A stretch of DNA of 64,000 bases from Siphonodentalium dalli (taxonomy: Eukaryota > Mollusca > Scaphopoda > Gadilida > Siphonodentaliidae), in NCBI GenBank assembly GCA_032622095.1, contig CP136066.1:154591152-154655151 (forward strand), read 5' to 3'. Positions 1 through 10,739 of the stretch are shown piece by piece. The position numbers and the translations under genes were made by a program. The notes below the pieces were generated by a model. The model was not told the origin of the DNA, ran no database searches, and worked only from the letters and a program-made list of their open reading frames with translations. Each line of letters begins with the position of its first letter. Position 1 is the first letter of the stretch.

Positions 1-61
1 ATCCCTAAACATTTTATTGCATCCCTAAAAAGAGAAAGAAAATTATACAACTCATTGTTAA

Positions 62-298
62 CCCTTCCATGACGCGAGCCAGTGCAATATTAAAGATCAT
101 GTGCCAGTGCATTCTCTTATATTTGTGAGTCTCCCATAGGGAGCCTCACATATATAAGAGAATGTCAAGGTAAATAGTGTCAGGCCAATGTCTTCTCTTA
201 TATATGCAAGGCTCCCTATAGGAGACTTTCATATATAAGAGAATGCACTGGCACAAGATCTTTAATGCTGCTCCAGCACAGCTCCCTTCATGAAATGG
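62..298. mobile_element. piggyBac-type MITE, TTAA-flanked
   Basis: The element is flanked by TTAA at 58-61 and 299-302, and its ends read CCCTTCCATGA and TCATGAAATGG. The interior holds two inverted motifs built from TTCTCTTATAT and ATATAAGAGAA, so it can fold into hairpins. A second copy with the same interior lies at 62387-63959. TTAA duplications and CCCT-type ends are known of piggyBac-group elements; no transposase is present. Confidence 0.7.
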
Positions 299-508
299 TT
301 AAGTGTCATACTAGTATAAAAGCAAACAGGATGAAATTTTCACCGGGAAGGAAAATTATCTGAAATTTCGAAGTAAAAAAACAAAACAAACCCGGAAATA
401 ATAAAAACTTGAAGGGGCTTGCAATATGACAGACAGCAATTTGTTACTTTCGGTCAGAAACAAATTGGCACCTTTCACATCCATTTGACCAAAAACCACT
501 TCCGTTAA

Positions 509-750
509 ACCTTTCTTTACTGAATGGATTCTCCCACTCAGTTTAAAAGTGTAGAGGGGTGTGCCAGTAGTAAAAGATGACAGATAGGTGAAAAGATAAT
601 ACAAGAACAGAAGGATTCAACTTCATTGGTGGGAAATGTTCAGATAGTATTAAAGTTCAACAAATAAACTATTGAAGTTTTTTTTAAAACTTATTATCTG
701 AACATTTCCAATGAAAACTACTCATCAATGAGTGTTTAGTAAAGAAAGGG
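509..750. mobile_element. piggyBac-type MITE, second family
   Basis: TTAA at 505-508 and 751-754 flanks inverted ends (ACCTTTCTTTACT and AGTAAAGAAAGGG). A related copy with the same order of internal blocks lies at 48967-49218, also between TTAA sites. There is no coding capacity; reading frames through it are incidental. Confidence 0.65.
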
Positions 751-789
751 TTAAACATGGTTTCTAATGTTGTTCCAGCATTTAATGTT

Positions 790-792
<3 letters not shown>

Positions 793-829
<37 letters not shown>
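793..829. repeat. (AT)n microsatellite
   Basis: About 18 AT dinucleotides lie immediately next to the 3' end of the Penelope-like relic. This is compatible with priming at, or expansion from, the insertion junction. Confidence 0.9.
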
Positions 830-831
<2 letters not shown>

Positions 832-914
832 TAAAGTAGTGTAGCCGTATAGGTCTGATTGATAGTTGGGTTGAAATAAATGGTAACACCTTTAAGACCT
901 ATTGTATATTTTTT

Positions 915-952
915 TCTCACGAGCTTTCGTCTAACATAGACTTTATCAAGTG
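915..952 (-). other. Hammerhead-like motif in Penelope-like 3' tail
   Basis: Read on the minus strand, TTGATAA is followed by a perfect 4-bp stem (GTCT, loop ATGTT, AGAC) and then GAAA. This resembles the hammerhead core, stem II and GAAA. The canonical CTGATGA differs at two positions that normally pair with each other (C3 and G8), giving U and A here. Helix III and a cleavage triplet are not clear. Penelope-like elements are known to carry hammerhead motifs; this one may be degenerate. Confidence 0.3.
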
Positions 953-1145
953 ACAGACAATCGAGAAATGAGACAAGAAACGTTAAAGCTACATGAAGCG
1001 TTGATGATGACGTGATGACGTTGTATCCCAGGTAAACAAGTTGATGGTTACGAATTTCTAGTAGATATAAATTAGGACCTAGTGTATAGGTACAATTGAA
1101 AGGTATATAGCTGCATGTTAGTTGCAATAAGATATCACAATAAGA

Positions 1146-1976
1146 CTACAACCACGCGGAAATGAATCCAGCATCTCTATTGATACCGGAATTGAAACTG
1201 TCAAGCATTGAAATGTATTTTTGCTCTGTAATCCTGCGACTGTGAAGGTCCGATAGTCCTCCCTGTATCACTTGGACACGAATGTCCTTAACAGAATGGC
1301 GTGGAAGGCAGAAATGGTTCGCAACAGGCAAATCGTCGTGGTTGTTGATATTCTGTCGGTGGCCAGTGATTCGTCTACATAACGGCTGTCCAGTCTCTCC
1401 TATGTAGTGAACATCCGGGCATCGTGCGCAAGTTAAGATGTATACCACACATGTGCTTCGACAGGTGAATAGACCCTTCGGAATGATCGGATATCCGTCT
1501 TTAGAACTAATAGTATCCGAAGATACTAATTGGCATGTGCCACATCTTGGAGTGTTACACGGTTTGGTTCCGATAGAAAAATTAGACGACCGACATTGGC
1601 TAGAAACAAGCATCTGTCGTACGTTAGGTGGTTGCCTAGTCGCCAGTAACGGCCTCTCCTTGAATATGTTCTGAAGTAGATCATCGCCGTCCAGAATATG
1701 CTGGGACTGAACCAGAATGAGTCTCATTAGTTTAGTTGTGGGGTGATGTGTAACAACAAGCGGAACGCGTTCTTTAACGTCAGAACATTTATAAGCTAAC
1801 AAATCCGTACGGTCCTTGGAAAGCGCCTTAGTTGTCTGCTTCTCCACAGTTCGCTTTTCATACCCAAGTTTCACGAATTCTCTTTTTATATATATATTGA
1901 AAAAACAATATACAGTCTTGAAGATCGGTAAATAATTGCAGTTTCCCTGATTTAACATCCATCGATTGATTGACAT
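1146..1976 (-). CDS. Penelope-like element C-terminal ORF with GIY-YIG endonuclease
   Basis: An intact 276-codon frame covers the region after the reverse transcriptase core of Penelope-like elements. Features in order: a basic linker; the block VPLVVTHHPTTKLMR near residue 72; the block PPLLA-like RPLLATRQPPNVRQMLV near residue 110; a Cys knuckle CNTPRCGTC near residue 140; and the GIY-YIG nuclease with VYILTC, YIGETG and RITGHR at about residues 173-207. GIY-YIG endonucleases nick target DNA to prime reverse transcription in this superfamily. The frame has no stops although the catalytic RT is missing, so the copy is fairly young or only the tail was copied. The first Met is probably not the native start, because the native protein would begin well upstream. 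Confidence 0.8.
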   Translation of the reverse strand: MSINRWMLNQGNCNYLPIFKTVYCFFNIYIKREFVKLGYEKRTVEKQTTKALSKDRTDLLAYKCSDVKERVPLVVTHHPTTKLMRLILVQSQHILDGDDLLQNIFKERPLLATRQPPNVRQMLVSSQCRSSNFSIGTKPCNTPRCGTCQLVSSDTISSKDGYPIIPKGLFTCRSTCVVYILTCARCPDVHYIGETGQPLCRRITGHRQNINNHDDLPVANHFCLPRHSVKDIRVQVIQGGLSDLHSRRITEQKYISMLDSFNSGINRDAGFISAWL

Positions 1977-1990
1977 ATGGAAAAAATAGT

Positions 1991-2417
1991 TGGCTTGCCA
2001 GTGACAAGCATATTCTCATGAAGGAGTATCATTCTTTTCACATAGTGGTATTACAATATATATCAATGAATATATAATGATTGAATGCACAATGTTTCCA
2101 CAATTCTAAATCCAAAACAATTCTCTTCAGGAAAAATTAAGGCCTGACAGTTTGTGAAACATTAAGAAAAATTCCATTGAGATTCAATTCCAACATGGTG
2201 AAAATCATGCAGATATTATTAACCATTACTCAGTCTGGAGTAAACTACATACTCTCATATAAAATAGTGGGCCTGATGACCTTTCGTAGAGTTTTCATTT
2301 CCCAACCCAGGGATCTCATGTCAGACAGGCCAATCAGAACTCACTATTAGTAGCACCAAGATAAAGGGGTCCAATCAAAATGATTAACGTTGCAAGATGT
2401 GACATAATTCGGGGAAT
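1991..2417. other. Intronic sequence, nothing recognised
   Basis: AT-rich YY1 intron sequence between the Penelope-like relic and the first hAT element. I see no exon, transposon ends or RNA gene. Confidence 0.5.
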
Positions 2418-2425
2418 ACCGCAAG

Positions 2426-3533
2426 TAGGGCTGGACGATATTAACTAAAATAAAAACCGCGATTTTTTTAAATTAAAACCGCGGTTAACGATATAATCGC
2501 GGTTTTTTAAAACATCAGATACTAGTAACTTAAACAGTTTCTCACTGTTCGCTAGAATCACATCATTGTCATTAATTTTGACAAGTTGACGTCAATAATA
2601 ACATACACAACCTTTCAACCAGTGACAACCTCATGCTCGATCGATATTCGGAATGAAAAGTAAATTCACCGGTTAAATTCCGCTATTCGGACAATTTCTT
2701 TCCGGTAACTTGACAAAATTCTGGTATATACCGATAATTAATAAAACCATTATCTAGTCTATGCCAAAACTAAAAGTGTTCTATACTATACAGTATCCTT
2801 TTCTAACTTGCTATATTCAACTATGTTGAGGAAATACATATGTTGTTCCCGATGACACTTGCGTCGCTTGACAAATGGAATATGGTTTACCGTCAATACA
2901 AATATTAGCGAAGTACACACAAACGTAGTACATAACTTTTGGAATTCGGCCAAGCAAGGACACCATGTATTTTGGGCGGGTTTGAAGCCCTAATTCTATA
3001 ATATTGGTTTTAACCAATCGCCGTGAGTGGTTTCTTCTAGACGAGAAGGGGGGCGGTATCTTCGCTCATTTACTATTTTGATTGACGGTGCATGTGCATC
3101 ATTGTACTGAAGGAAGAGGCAAAACTGACATTCAAATTGATCTATCACCCGATCAGTCGTCAATTCATTTGGTGAATTCTCTTGTAATAAAAAGTACGCA
3201 GGGAAGTCGGAGCGTTTGTGTAATATTTTGAGCGAAAGAGGGACGTATTCAGGGTTTTCATATCCCCCTAATTTTGTTAGTCGTCCTAAACGTTGTTTAG
3301 TATGATTTATATTGAATATTGAAAAAGTCAGGACACGGGGATTTAGTTGGAATTTAAAACTTAAATAACTCGATTTAGGCTTGAGTTAAACTATTTGTTT
3401 GTATACGCTTATGATGGTCTGGCACCCTCTAATTGCCGACGATATTACGATTATTTTAGTTTAGACGATATTACTGACGATATTGAAATATTAACCGGGT
3501 ATTGACGATTAATCGGGAAACCGCCCAGCACTA
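2426..3533. mobile_element. Non-autonomous hAT element, 1.1 kb, perfect 8-bp TSD
   Basis: The ends are imperfect inverted repeats, TAGGGCTGGACGAT and, reversed, TAGTGCTGGGCGGT. They are flanked by a perfect 8-bp duplication, ACCGCAAG, at 2418-2425 and 3534-3541. Subterminal CGATATTA and ACCGCG repeats lie inside both ends. An 8-bp duplication with TAGNG ends is typical of the hAT superfamily. No transposase frame was found in the interior, so it depends on another copy for movement. It sits in a YY1 intron. Confidence 0.88.
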
Positions 3534-3904
3534 ACCGCAAGCATTCCGAGAAATGAAAAGTTGGCCAGAATATGATAGACTCAGTACCCGTACGATATTT
3601 ATTTATTTATTGGGATTTAACATTGCTTTCAGCGGCCACGGCTATCAGTATTTGTATGAATCAGAATATGTTGACAAAAACTGACCCTTACTTTGTGAGG
3701 GCACGGAACAGTCCTCGGGACATCATCAACTGGTTTCTTGGGCTTTATTCTGAAATGAGAACTGAGAAAATCGCAAAGAGATCAATTATTGAGTTTAAGA
3801 TCAGAATACATGTATTATGTTTTAATGTAAGTGAATAAAAGAGTAAACTTTACAAAAAGCTAAGAACAATACATTGTAATATTAATAACAAGTAAATATC
3901 TCAA

Positions 3905-4272
3905 AGGCACAGATGGCCTTCACGGGGTATTGCTGTTAAAATAGTCACATTTGTTAATACCACCATAAATAGATATATTAAAATGTAGAGACTTTTCTCA
4001 TACCAATCATAAATATTGAGTACATGTAAATAGTATGTTATTTTTAAGTTTCTACAATTTATGTGAACAAAAGCCAAAATTGTTACAGAACCTTGCTTTT
4101 GTTTACATAACACGGTGCACGAACTTGACAATAACATACTTATGCAATATTTATGATTGGTATAGGAACAAAATATGTCTATATTTTAATATTATTGCTT
4201 TTTATGCCTGTTTTAACAGGTGTAACTACATGTATCTTAACAGCACCCACCCCGAAGGCCATCCATGCCATT
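3905..4272. mobile_element. Foldback element, about 370 bp
   Basis: The left arm (from ATGGCCTTCACGGGG near 3912) and the right arm (ending CCCGAAGGCCATCCATG near 4268) are inverted and imperfectly complementary over about 150 bp each. Shared blocks include ACCAATCATAAATATTG. No coding frame. Probably a MITE; no target duplication was resolved. Confidence 0.55.
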
Positions 4273-4289
4273 AATGTAAAACAGAATAC

Positions 4290-5095
4290 GATAAATTTAA
4301 TTGTTAAAGTGATGTGAAACACTCCTCTAGGGTGATCAAATAGCAATGGAGAATAATCTTGTTCAAAGTAGTTATTTTTACAAATATTATATCTAAATTG
4401 ACAACACACACTGTCATTCTGAGGAGGTGGTAGCCCAGTGGTTAGAGTGTCAGGACTTGTAATGGTGTTACTGCGCCGGGGTGAGTTCGCGCTCGGCCGG
4501 TGCACTCTCGTCTCTACAACAGTGGCTTGGCCAGATTAAGCGGTGTGTGTGCTATATATAGCCACACGCTGTTTCAAATCTTGCGCCAGGTTGTGACCCT
4601 TGGCAAGTTGGCCTTGGGCAAGGTCACTTGTACTGTGCCCACTTGTCGTACGTAGACGAGAAATAGGGACCTGGTTGTTGTGTAAGTGTAAGCCAAGAGC
4701 AATCTTGTGAAGCGCCATTATGGCAGCATGCGTTTAAGGATTAGTCAACATGGCATTTACTCAATAGCTGGGGTAATAATGAGAAGCACTTAGGGCCGTG
4801 TATAAGCTCCATCATTATCATTATTATTCTTATATAGTAATTAAATGCAGTGACTGCCGAAATCGTTGGTTAGTTTATCGCCGATAGAAGCGTCCCGATT
4901 TGAGTAGTAAATATTTACAATTTAGAGCAATGTTTTCTATGGAGTGGTACGGTCGATTTGCTTCAGATTTTCGGTGATGTTAGTAAAATGCTACATTCCT
5001 CCTGTTGGCATAGCACCTGAATACTAACTTATCAGTTTCACGCACCCAAACAAGTACATAATATGTCTTTAACACAAAGAATGTGAGGATTGTCT
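4290..5095 (+). repeat. Dispersed repeat interrupted by a SINE
   Basis: The two flanks (4290-4420 and 4840-5095) match a continuous inverted copy at 43637-44030. That copy lacks the intervening 0.4 kb and so acts as an empty-site allele for the SINE. Shared blocks include AGTGTTTCACATCACTTTAA (reversed) and GTTTCACGCACCC. Class unknown. Confidence 0.65.
4421..4834 (+). mobile_element. tRNA-derived SINE
   Basis: The head has a pol III A-box-like TAGCCCAGTGGTTAGAGTG at about 4430 and a B-box-like GAGTTCGCGCTC at about 4482, as in tRNA-derived SINEs. The body runs about 330 bp and the tail is (CATTATTATT)n at about 4811-4833. The uninterrupted paralogue at 43637-44030 shows that this segment is an insertion. 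It is not a tRNA gene, because the acceptor and anticodon arms do not close. Confidence 0.75.
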
Positions 5096-5444
5096 CATGG
5101 AAAATTAGATGGTTAGTTTTTACCACATCAACCAACAATTTTTCTTATTTTAATTATTATAAAGTTTCAACATATTTTCAACTCATTCACGATTTATGTT
5201 TCCGATTCGACCCAAATGTTTTTATACAGCTTAATTACCTCAGGGAATAAAGATTACTCCTTAATTAATGTCAGCACAATTTGTTATTTTCCACACAAAA
5301 TAATGAATGCTCATTGAATCATTTTCTCTTTCAAGAGGGAAATGTGCAAGTAAGAAGAAGTAAATGAGATGACATTTGCCTAACCTATTCATTTCTGAAT
5401 GGTTTCTACTATTAATTTCTAGAATTATAGGTTCAGGCATCAAA

Positions 5445-5556
5445 TTTAGGAAAAATGTACCACGGCAAATTTATTGCTGTGCATAGATTCCACATGTTGC
5501 CATGGAATTTCCCACGGCATTGCTTATTGCCGTGGCTAATTTTGAGGACTGTACAT
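5445..5556. repeat. Short CCACGGCAA-type repeat
   Basis: It contains ACCACGGCAAATTTATTGC, CCACATGTTGCCATGG and TTGCCGTGGC. Related copies occur at about 11845-11930, 47018-47122 and 47281-47410. Low-copy MITE-like family. Confidence 0.5.
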
Positions 5557-6700
5557 TGGACTGGTCTATTATCCATCTGCAGGTATGTACTAATAATATA
5601 AGCCAATGACATGCAGAGAAACACCACAGATGGTTTATCATACAGTACAGGTATGTGCAAGGGTTAAAAGAGTGATCCTTCATGAGAAATTACTCTACAG
5701 TAATTCCCTAAGTAATCGACTCCTTAAAGTCATTAGCTTCACTCCCGGTGGGTATATATTTCATGTCAGACATAACTGTATCCGATATACCATAAGAAAG
5801 GTCATAAAAAACTAGAAATAAAACCCCAAGGTTGCATATTATTGATGCGGTATTCGCCCCGTATTAAATTGTTGAAAACTGCGGTCAGAGTAAGAAATCT
5901 TCTCAGATACAACCACATTTTCGGCGCGAATCATCGCGTGGAGGTCATGGAATTATATTCGGAAGAAATCGGAACCGCCCGAAAAATGACGATCGGCTGG
6001 CACGCACGGTTGACAGAACAGCCAAAACAATAGCCGGCATGTCGATAACCGAAAGTAGATTCAACAAAACACAAACTAGATAATGTCTTGATTTTTGCAT
6101 CGATATCTCATGTTTTCTAATTGAAATATCGAGAATTAATTGGCAACTAACAAAGTGTACACACTGTGTATATGTTATATATGGATTGTTTGCAAATTTA
6201 GGCGTGAATGGGTATTCACAGCATGCAAAATACGATTGGCACACCTCCGAATAGTTCAGTCATGAACGTAGTGCGTAAAGCAGCAATCTGCGAAAGCGGT
6301 CATGTTGACCTAACCTCCGAACTGATCCAGGTGGTCATGCTTCTCATCGATTGAAAATAAACAAATCGGGGAATTCCTGCGTTTCTTATCAAACGTCAAC
6401 ATATTTGGTCGAATTTAAGATGAAGTTATCTGCAATGGCATTATTGACTTCTGTAAATGGAAATTATTAGCAATATTTGAAATGCAGAGAGTGAACCACC
6501 AATCGATCTATAAATTATTATAATAGCCCAATCGGGCTGGACTAGATCGATTGGTCTTCCTGGCATAGTGGTTGCTGCTGTAAGAGAGGGAACTCCGTTG
6601 TCTTTCATTAGTTTCAAAATAAATGAGAATTCTTTTTAATTGGTAGAAACAGCTGGTCGAAAGAACAATTTAGAGTACTCCCCTTATCCCACATTCACTT
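5557..6700. other. Intronic sequence, mostly unassigned
   Basis: Nothing coding recognised. A solo end of the hairpin MITE family (TACAGTAATTCCCTAAG and TAATCGACTCCTTAA) is present at 5696-5728. The rest is unassigned YY1 intron. Confidence 0.5.
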
Positions 6701-6866
6701 TATAGTAGCTAATTACACTTAAGTGTAAATTATTTACACTTAAGCATAATTAACTTACGATAAGCGTAATACATTTGAATTACGTTTAAGTGTAATTGGG
6801 TTCATCAGCTATCTCACCTCTATGGGAGGAAGCCAAATTAACATTTAATAAATAATTGAGCTAAAG

Positions 6867-6883
6867 CCCCCCCCCCCCCCCCC
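6867..6883. repeat. C17 homopolymer
   Basis: An uninterrupted run of 17 cytosines inside the CTTAAG field. Confidence 0.95.
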
Positions 6884-7098
6884 AATCAAGGAATCTCTTA
6901 TTCCTTATTGCGCTTAGAGATTCCTTATTGCGCTTAAGTGCAATATGATATTCCTTTTTGTGCTTAAGCGCAATAAGATATTCCTTATTTTGCTAAGCGC
7001 AATTAGATATTTCCTTATTGAACTTAATCGCAATTATATCTTCCCTTATTATATCGCTTAAGCTCAATTATATCGCTTAAGCTCTATTATTTATTAAA

Positions 7099-7512
7099 CA
7101 GGGTTCCCACTAATTACTGCTATCCAAATTTAAGCACTATTCAAGCACTTTTCATGGACCTCAGTGATAAATTTCAAGGACAATTATAGTTGAACATTAT
7201 ATTTTGGCGCTATCATAAAATAGCCTGCAAACATTCTTCCCATATTAGAATTTGTTTTCTTATAATATTGAGAAAAAAAACAGTGTAAGGATTAAATTCT
7301 ATGAAAATGCGACTCAACGAAAATTATCAGATACATTTTTCATAAGGATTTGAGAGAAATTATTGTTCAAAAATACTCAATTTGACTAAATTCAAGCACT
7401 TATCAAAGGTGATGGGTGAAAATCAAGTACTATTCAAGGAATAAAATGAATTTAAGCACTTTTCAAGGAATGGTCTGATATTCAAGTACTTTTCAAGAGC
7501 GTGGGAACCCTG
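7099..7512. mobile_element. hAT-like MITE with CAGGGTTCCCAC ends
   Basis: Perfect 12-bp inverted ends (CAGGGTTCCCAC and GTGGGAACCCTG) bound 414 bp. Repeated AAGCACTTTTCA and CAAGTACT motifs lie just inside both ends. The flanks share TTAAA (7094-7098 and 7513-7517), shorter than the usual 8-bp hAT duplication. A nearby inverted copy of the flanking sequence (6828-6860) supports an insertion at this point. Non-coding. Confidence 0.72.
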
Positions 7513-8184
7513 TTAAATGTTAATTTGGCTCCCCATATACCTCATGTATATTGGTATAACCTGATGTAGGTTACTGGCATTAGTAATGCGGTTGCATCCA
7601 TTTCAGCGTGAGGGGAGTTCAATGAGAGTGTATATGAATTACGTTTAAGCGTACTTCATTTACGCTTAAGCGCGGAACTCATTTACACTTAAGCATAATT
7701 AAAATGAATAATACTTAAGCAAATACCTATTTGAACTCCAACTGATTTCCTCTGTCTGAATAATTGAGTCCATCTCATAGTATATGGGGGAGTCTAAACT
7801 GATGTTTGATTGATGTCTTATTGCCAGAGTAAATTTGAGTTTAGAGGGAATCGCATGGGAGACAGCCTTTTCAAATATATTATTTATTAGTGTAAATCAA
7901 TTGCGCTCAAGCGCAAAAAATATGTGTCTAATAATATATTTGCGCTTTAGCATAAAATTGCCATAAATGTGATCTATTTTATGGGAGGCCCTTTTCACAT
8001 TTATTATTTATTTACGCTTAAGCGCAAATAACCTCTATCATTTGCGCTTAAGCAAATAGATCATATTTGCGCTTAAGCGCAAATCATTTGCACTTAAGCG
8101 CAAATAAAAATCAATATGCATTGATCCCCCCTGAATTAATTTTACATGGCACAGGCCTAAACACATCACTAAAGTTGATATAGC

Positions 8185-8550
8185 CCCACCATATGAGGGA
8201 AACAATCCCACAGAAACCCCAAGATCTGTTTTATGACCATGGAATGGAAATGATATAGATCTGTGTAGGATATGTCTCTTTTAAAAATATACTATATCTC
8301 TGGGATGGAGACACAAATTCTTGGGGACAGGGATGCTGATATTATGAAAATAGGGGTTTTTCCCCTACTTCAAGTCAATGAGCACACCATATGAGGGAAG
8401 CAAACCCCAGTAACCCCTAATTCCCTATTTATGGCCATGGAAATGGTATATATCTGTGCAGGAGATAATAAAATATACATGAACTCTGGGAGTGAGGCAC
8501 CAATTCTTGGGACACCAGGGACAGAGATGCTGATATGCATTTCTTTTTTC
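8185..8550 (+). repeat. Direct duplication of about 200 bp
   Basis: 8185-8340 and 8388-8530 are diverged direct copies. They share ACCATATGAGGGAA, GACCATGGAA, CACAAATTCTTGGG-like and GATGCTGATAT blocks in the same order. The pair forms the loop at the centre of the larger CTTAAG inverted structure. Confidence 0.65.
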
Positions 8551-9250
8551 AACTTTCCAGTCTGTACGGGGCTACTACTATATACATTTATATGGGCCCA
8601 TGATAATATAATATGAGATGGACTCAATCATTCACATCAGTGGGATGTAAGGGAGTGTTAGGTATTTGCGCTTAAGCGCAAATAAATTGATAGACACATA
8701 TTTGCGCTTAAGCGCAAATGATTTACGCTTAAGCAAAAATATTTTTGCTTAAGCGCAAATAAATAATAAATGTGAAAAGGGCCTCCCACACTATTTCCGC
8801 TAAAGCGCATATGATTTGGATTTAAGTATAAATTATTTGCTCTTAAGTGCAAATGATTTACACTTAAGCGTAAATGATTTGCGATTAAGCAGAATCAGAA
8901 TAAATGTGAAAACGGCTTCTCGTATAATCGGCTAATCGCTTAAGCATAATTCATTTACGATTAAGTGTAATTAATCTATCAATGAAAATGAATGACCAGT
9001 GACCGTAAGCGTAAATCAATTACGCTTAAGCGTAAATCAATTACGCTTAAGCACACTTAAATCAATTACGCTTAAGCACACTAGTCATAATTCTATTATT
9101 CATAGGAGTAATTCTTTATCTACATCATACGGTTAAGCGTTAGTGAATTACGCTTTATATGTGTGCATTACACCTGAGGCTGAGTGTAATACATTACGCT
9201 TACGTGTAATTCACTTACGCTAAAGTGCAATTAGCCAATACATGTGAAAA

Positions 9251-10020
9251 AGGCCTTCCATTATAGTTATCATCTATCAGAATGAATAGTGCTGACTAAA
9301 GCTTGACAACAGAATTTGCCCTTAAAAATATTTCATGGCCAATGAGCTAACAAATGGTCAGTATTGGCATATTGAATACCAATTATTGTACTATTGTACA
9401 GGTATAATGTAATTAAACAGTTTTGAGTTACAAAAGTAAGACAACTCTTTCTGCACGGTACTGTGCTTGCGGCCAGATTGATGTAAAAATTCGGTCAATG
9501 CGCTTACAATTTTCTATAAATAGTAACATTTTGGAATTATTACCTCTCGATCACTGTTCGATTATAATCTTAGCCACTAACTCGGCCAATGTTCTTCCGT
9601 TTGTGATTTCACGCAACAATTCCCTTTCTATTCCTTCCCTGCCGAATTGACTACCGATTGCGATGTCAATTAGTTTTTTCGCTTTAATATTCTGATGTGA
9701 CGCTATTCCAGCGAACGGTCATCCTCCCTAGAAGCCATTTCTGAGAAGTGAGAACGAAACCCGATTCAATCCCAATCGAGTCGGAAGTGCTCGGGCATTT
9801 CCGTGACTGCACAAGACAACGATTCGGTTTGTTTTTTCGTGTTATTATGCCGAGATTAATCGGGACGATTGATGAAATAGAAATAGTTAGCCGAATGGCC
9901 GTATAATGTGTACAAACTGACTTCAGGATGGGGGATTTCGTGTATCTGAGTTATTTTATTCACTCTTCCCACAGAATGACGCAGGGAACTCAATTGTGAG
10001 GTTCAATTTACGTTTCACAT
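9251..10020. other. Intronic sequence, nothing recognised
   Basis: YY1 intron without recognisable exon, transposon ends or RNA gene. Confidence 0.45.
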
Positions 10021-10023
10021 CAC

Positions 10024-10116
10024 TTTAACCACAGCAGAATTATGGGTAACTTTTCAGAAAAAGATACCCATAATTCTGCTGTGGTTAAGGAGTTGATTAT
10101 TTAGGGCATTACTGTA
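10024..10116. mobile_element. Short hairpin MITE
   Basis: Perfect inverted arms TAACCACAGCAGAATTATGG and its complement surround a spacer of about 20 bp. The right end continues to CATTACTGTA. The longer copy at 45190-45410 has the same outer sequence on both sides and ends in TA, so this copy has lost its left tip. Confidence 0.75.
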
Positions 10117-10379
10117 TTACATTGGTTTTATACAAACTGTTCCAGTGAACAATTGCTAATGAATTCATGGAGCAGTGAATGGAATCGAAAGCTGATTCCC
10201 AGAGGGTAGTCTGCGCATTGCACAAGCCTGCAAAAAGCATGTCTGTAATTTCAGAATGAGGTCCCCAGAGGGTGAATTTAGTGACGCTATAACGCACAGT
10301 GAGTGGGAAATATCTTTAGTCTCAAATCAACATTGTTTTTGGTTACTTTTTCCTTTAGAAATGGATAGTTTCTATATCC

Positions 10380-10600
10380 ACTAATTTGCAGAAGATAAAA
10401 TGCATACTCGAGGTGACTAATGAGTGAACATCACCAACATTAACTGGGGAACTTCAATCTGATCCTAGGTCTCCCATAGCATTGAGGCCTAAGCAGAATG
10501 AGGTTCCCAGAGGGTGAATTTGGTGATGCTAGCCCACTCTACGGGATAGTGTCACCCAATTTACCCTCTTATGACCTCTTTCTGCAAATGACACATTGTT
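10380..10600 (+). repeat. Left arm of inverted repeat flanking YY1 exon 2
   Basis: This segment is complementary over about 210 bp (roughly 80% by eye) to 12155-12362. Shared blocks include GGTGACTAATGAGTGAACAT and GATCCTAGGTCTCCCAT. It contains the short hairpin unit GCAGAATGAGG...GGTGAATTTGG that recurs at 12405-12505. In the YY1 pre-mRNA the two arms could pair across exon 2. Confidence 0.75.
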
Positions 10601-10739
10601 TACAGGCTCTATACTAGCTCTCTGTGCAGTCTTAGCAGGATATTTTGCCATAAAAGTGGGGGACTTCTTCAGAGAAAATGGGTTGATATGAAGATGCATA
10701 AATTCAAGGGTTCCTTATATACCTTCTAGTTGGCCAGTT

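Larger units (their letters stand above)
830..1990 (-). mobile_element. 5'-truncated Penelope-like retroelement
   Basis: A minus-strand element that keeps the C-terminal part of the Penelope-like ORF (GIY-YIG endonuclease) and a 3' untranslated tail ending at the AT microsatellite. No reverse transcriptase motifs are visible further upstream on this strand, so the copy is 5'-truncated. That is the usual fate of target-primed retroelement copies. It sits in an intron of the YY1 gene in the same orientation as that gene. The left boundary is set by the microsatellite; the right boundary is approximate. Confidence 0.75.
6700..9250. repeat. Field of CTTAAG-centred palindromes
   Basis: By hand count, 23 exact CTTAAG hexamers occur between 6718 and 9076. 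Most sit in longer palindromes approximating TTTGCGCTTAAGCGCAAA; others are diverged (TACGCTTAAGCGTA, ACACTTAAGTGT). Less than one would be expected by chance. On a larger scale the field is itself inverted: about 7981-8105 matches 8660-8790 in reverse, including GGGAGGCCCTTTTCACA, around a centre near 8385. A 0.4-kb hAT interrupts the left side. No family is recognised. Confidence 0.85.

Noticed and set aside
4421-4500. Possible tRNA gene
   Set aside because: A- and B-box-like motifs are present but the cloverleaf does not close and the segment continues into a SINE body.
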